From Glaciecola sp964418575 (GTDB lineage: Bacteria; Pseudomonadota; Gammaproteobacteria; Enterobacterales; Alteromonadaceae): a stretch of 24,280 nucleotides of DNA. Positions 21,507 through 24,280 of the stretch are shown here, piece by piece (within the stretch, counting starts at the first letter, position 1; each line of letters begins with the position of its first letter). The notes under the pieces are model-generated. The model was not told the DNA's origin. It was given only the letters and a program-made list of their open reading frames with translations, and did not search any database. The position numbers and the translations under genes were made by a program. The DNA lies in assembly GCA_964418575.1 (NCBI GenBank), contig CAYQMI010000055.1:1-24280 (forward strand), in the 5' to 3' direction.

Positions 21507-24077
21507 ATGCGTTTAGACAAATTTACCAGTAAGTTTCAAGTTGCCATATCAGATGCGCAGTCACTTGCTCTAGGTCGTGATAATCAATATATTGAGCCTG
21601 TGCACTTACTATCGGCTCTTTTAAATCAGCAGGGCGGTAGCGTCAGACCTCTGTTTGATCAAGCAAAAGTGAACGTAAATAGCTTGCGTTCAGCCTTAGC
21701 TGAGGCGATTGATAAGCTTCCCAAAATACAAGGTTTTGGTGGCGATGTGCAGCTTTCTCGCGACACCGTTAAGTTATTAAATATGAGCGACAAGTTATCT
21801 CAACAACGTAAAGATGACTATATAACCTCAGAAGTATTTGTGCTTGCAGCTGTAGACGACAGCGGTCAGTTAGGCACGATGCTGAAACAGCTTGGTCTCG
21901 ACAAAAAACAGCTTGAGACTGCCATTGATACTATTCGCGGTGGTCAAAAAGTGACTGACCAAAACGCTGAAGATGTGCGCCAAGCCCTTGAAAAATACAC
22001 CATGGATTTAACCGAACGAGCAGAGCAAGGTAAGTTAGATCCTGTAATAGGACGAGACGACGAAATTCGTCGCACAATACAGGTACTTCAACGCAGAACC
22101 AAAAATAACCCCGTGCTGATTGGCGAGCCGGGCGTTGGCAAAACGGCTATTGCGGAGGGTTTAGCTCAGCGCATAATCAACGGCGAAGTGCCAGAAGGGC
22201 TTAAAAATAAGCGAGTGCTATCTCTTGATATGGGCGCATTGTTGGCAGGCGCTAAGTATCGCGGTGAATTTGAAGAAAGATTAAAAGCGGTACTTACCGA
22301 GCTATCGAAAGAAGAAGGCCGGGTTATTCTATTTATTGATGAGCTACATACTATGGTTGGCGCCGGTAAGGGTGAAGGCGCAATGGACGCAGGCAATATG
22401 CTTAAACCGGCTTTAGCCAGAGGTGAGTTGCATTGCGTAGGGGCAACAACTCTTGATGAATACCGTCAATATATCGAAAAAGATGCCGCACTCGAGCGTC
22501 GCTTCCAAAAGGTGTTTGTTGATCAACCTAGTGTTGAAGATACCATCGCCATTTTACGAGGTTTAAAAGAACGCTACGAGCTGCATCACTCTGTAGACAT
22601 TACTGATCCAGCAATAGTGGCGGCGGCGACCTTATCTCATCGTTATATCAGTGACAGGCAGTTGCCTGACAAAGCTATTGACCTGATTGATGAAGCTGCG
22701 TCAAGTATTCGCATGCAAATTGACTCAAAGCCTGAAGAAATGGATAGGCTAGAGCGCAGAATAATTCAGTTAAAACTCGAAGAGCAAGCGCTAGCGAAAG
22801 AGACCGACACGGCCAGTCATAAACGACTAGAAACGATAGAGTTAGAGCGTGAACAGTTGGAATTTAAGTTTGCTGAACTTGAGCTTGTGTGGAATCGTGA
22901 AAAAGGCGCAATGCAGGGTACGCAAGGTATTAAGGCGGAATTAGAACAAGCTAAGCTTGATTTGGATATTGCAAGACGCGCGTCGGATTTAAACCGTATG
23001 TCGGAGTTACAATACGGCAAGATCCCAGAGCTTGAGCAAAGACTAGAGAAGGCATCTGAAAGCGACAGTTCTGAAAATACCCTACTTAAAAATAAAGTAA
23101 CCGATATAGAAATTGCTGACGTGCTCTCGCGCTGGACAGGTATACCTGTAAATAAAATGCTTGAAGGCGAAAAAGAAAAGTTAGTCAGCATGGAGGAAAC
23201 GCTAGGTAAGCGCGTGGTTGGACAGACAGAGGCGGTTAACGCGGTATCCAGTGCCATACGCCGTTCAAGAGCGGGCCTTGCAGATCCAGACAAACCCACA
23301 GGTTCATTTTTATTTCTTGGGCCTACGGGAGTCGGGAAAACAGAGCTTTGCAAAGCTTTGGCCCACTTCATGTTTGATACCGAGCAGTCTCTTATTCGCA
23401 TCGACATGTCTGAGTTTATGGAAAAGCACAGTGTCGCAAGGCTCATTGGTGCACCTCCAGGTTATGTAGGCTACGAAGAGGGCGGCTATTTAACTGAAGC
23501 GGTAAGACGCAAGCCATACTCGGTAATATTGTTAGATGAAGTCGAAAAGGCGCATCCAGATGTTTTCAATATTCTGCTGCAAGTACTCGACGATGGTCGT
23601 TTAACTGATGGAAAGGGTCGTACGGTAGACTTTAAAAATACGCTTATCATAATGACCTCTAATTTGGGCTCGGATATCATTCAAGCGCAAGCCACAGATG
23701 GCGACTATGAGCAAATGAAAAGCAGCGTAATGCAAGTAGTTGGCTCTCACTTTAGGCCAGAGTTCATTAACCGAGTTGATGATATAGTGGTGTTCCATCC
23801 GCTCGCGAAAGAAGAAATAAAAGCCATTGCTAAAATACAGTTGGCTGGCTTAAGACAGCGCTTGCATGAAATGAACCTCAAGCTTGCAATAAGCGGGGCA
23901 GCTTTAGATAAGCTCGCAGAAGCAGGATTCGACCCTGTGTTTGGCGCTCGTCCATTGAAACGCGCCATCCAAACCAGTATTGAGAATCCACTTGCGCAGC
24001 GTTTGCTGGCACCGGATTCTGGATTAGGGGATACAGTGAGGATTGACGTTGAAGATGGTGCCTTCACAATCGCTTAA
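21507..24077 (+). CDS. clpB: ATP-dependent disaggregase ClpB
   Basis: AAA+ hexamer that, with DnaK-DnaJ-GrpE, threads and rescues aggregated proteins after heat stress. The 856 residues match E. coli (857). Order: Clp N-domain (1-145, two repeats), first AAA+ domain with Walker A GEPGVGKT (206-213), Walker B VILFIDELHT and pore loop AKYRGEFEERLK, a coiled-coil M-domain (about 405-525), second AAA+ domain with GPTGVGKT, VILLDEVEKAHPDVF and pore loop GAPPGYVGYEEGGYL, then the ClpB C-terminal domain FDPVFGARPLKRAIQ. The ATG has GGAG upstream. It ends at a strong hairpin terminator. Confidence 0.98.
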   Translation: MRLDKFTSKFQVAISDAQSLALGRDNQYIEPVHLLSALLNQQGGSVRPLFDQAKVNVNSLRSALAEAIDKLPKIQGFGGDVQLSRDTVKLLNMSDKLSQQRKDDYITSEVFVLAAVDDSGQLGTMLKQLGLDKKQLETAIDTIRGGQKVTDQNAEDVRQALEKYTMDLTERAEQGKLDPVIGRDDEIRRTIQVLQRRTKNNPVLIGEPGVGKTAIAEGLAQRIINGEVPEGLKNKRVLSLDMGALLAGAKYRGEFEERLKAVLTELSKEEGRVILFIDELHTMVGAGKGEGAMDAGNMLKPALARGELHCVGATTLDEYRQYIEKDAALERRFQKVFVDQPSVEDTIAILRGLKERYELHHSVDITDPAIVAAATLSHRYISDRQLPDKAIDLIDEAASSIRMQIDSKPEEMDRLERRIIQLKLEEQALAKETDTASHKRLETIELEREQLEFKFAELELVWNREKGAMQGTQGIKAELEQAKLDLDIARRASDLNRMSELQYGKIPELEQRLEKASESDSSENTLLKNKVTDIEIADVLSRWTGIPVNKMLEGEKEKLVSMEETLGKRVVGQTEAVNAVSSAIRRSRAGLADPDKPTGSFLFLGPTGVGKTELCKALAHFMFDTEQSLIRIDMSEFMEKHSVARLIGAPPGYVGYEEGGYLTEAVRRKPYSVILLDEVEKAHPDVFNILLQVLDDGRLTDGKGRTVDFKNTLIIMTSNLGSDIIQAQATDGDYEQMKSSVMQVVGSHFRPEFINRVDDIVVFHPLAKEEIKAIAKIQLAGLRQRLHEMNLKLAISGAALDKLAEAGFDPVFGARPLKRAIQTSIENPLAQRLLAPDSGLGDTVRIDVEDGAFTIA
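21939..21953 (+). promoter_or_regulatory. Possible internal translation start of clpB
   Basis: GTG at 21951 encodes residue 149, preceded by GGTGG at 21939-21943 at a workable spacing. E. coli ClpB makes a short form lacking the N-domain from a GTG at the same residue number. Both sequence and position are seen here; use in this organism is inferred. Confidence 0.5.
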
Positions 24078-24171
24078 CTGACTAGGCAAGTTGGTTTAAT
24101 TATAGCGCCTGCATTCATAGTTTAGAGTGCTTCAATTAAATTGGCTGCTTGAGACAAGTTCGATATATCAA

Positions 24172-24205
24172 AAAAAAGCTGTGCCTTTGAATGTGCAGCT
24201 TTTTT
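24172..24205 (+). terminator. Rho-independent terminator after clpB
   Basis: 10-bp stem AAAAAAGCTG / CAGCTTTTTT with a 14-base loop, followed by more T-rich sequence. The 94 bases between the clpB stop and the hairpin show no gene. After the hairpin (24206-24280) I see only AT-rich DNA with a small inverted repeat, ATTCC-N6-GGAAT (24257-24272). Confidence 0.85.
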
Positions 24206-24280
24206 ATTTTTAGACCAAACAGACTTCCTTACAAGGCTCAGGTAATAATTTTCTCAATTCCGTATATGGAATACTACTTA

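Noticed and set aside
22817..23446. Open frame of 209 codons on the minus strand inside clpB
   Set aside because: Lies entirely opposite a strongly conserved gene; the Ser/Leu-rich translation resembles no family and is the usual shadow of Glu/Lys-rich helices.
24206..24280. Start of an rRNA operon after clpB, as in E. coli
   Set aside because: The remaining bases show no promoter series, boxA or 16S start; nothing beyond a small inverted repeat can be supported.
1..24280. tRNA genes, CRISPR arrays, insertion sequences or prophage genes
   Set aside because: No cloverleaf-like segments, regular spaced repeats, transposase or integrase reading frames were seen on either strand.

Overview
This window looks like a chromosomal segment of a marine gammaproteobacterium, most likely of the Alteromonadales (Alteromonas/Glaciecola-like). 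The evidence is gene order and recalled protein similarity: nrdR-rib-nusB-thiL-pgpA, xseB-ispA-dxs beside pomAB (polar, sodium-type flagellar stator), and bamD/rluD-pgeF-clpB. Base composition is moderate to AT-rich. No rRNA, tRNA, CRISPR, insertion sequence or phage gene was seen, and no gene-free stretch exceeds 300 bases.

Layout. (1) Positions 1-858: 3' end of glyA, closed by a terminator. (2) 1041-7033, plus strand: nrdR, ribD, ribE, a ribBX-type ribB, ribH, nusB, thiL and pgpA. These cover control of ribonucleotide reductase, riboflavin synthesis, transcription antitermination, thiamine diphosphate and phosphatidylglycerol. (3) 7097-10133, minus strand: xseB-ispA-dxs (exonuclease VII small subunit and isoprenoid precursors). 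(4) 10356-12049, plus strand: pomA-pomB behind a sigma-28-like promoter. (5) 12068-18683, the accessory part: a minus-strand operon of five overlapping or closely spaced genes (NTF2-like, SDR, FAD oxidoreductase, DUF1365, Cfa-like methyltransferase). It is divergent from a LON-domain gene, which is followed by an ECF sigma factor and its ChrR-type zinc anti-sigma factor. (6) 18733-24077: bamD (minus), divergent from rluD-pgeF-clpB (plus), with clpB behind a heat-shock-type promoter.

How the parts fit. Region 5 resembles the singlet-oxygen response of Rhodobacter (RpoE-ChrR), whose regulon includes Cfa-like, DUF1365 and FAD-oxidoreductase genes acting on membrane lipids. Here regulator and lipid operon sit together, separated by a stand-alone LON substrate-binding-domain gene. 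A candidate ECF promoter (TGATCT-N18-TAAATA) precedes the lipid operon. The Cfa-like protein lacks two residues of the classical cyclopropane-synthase bicarbonate site, so it probably makes something other than a plain cyclopropane ring. This block is the most interesting part of the window; the rest is well-known housekeeping DNA.
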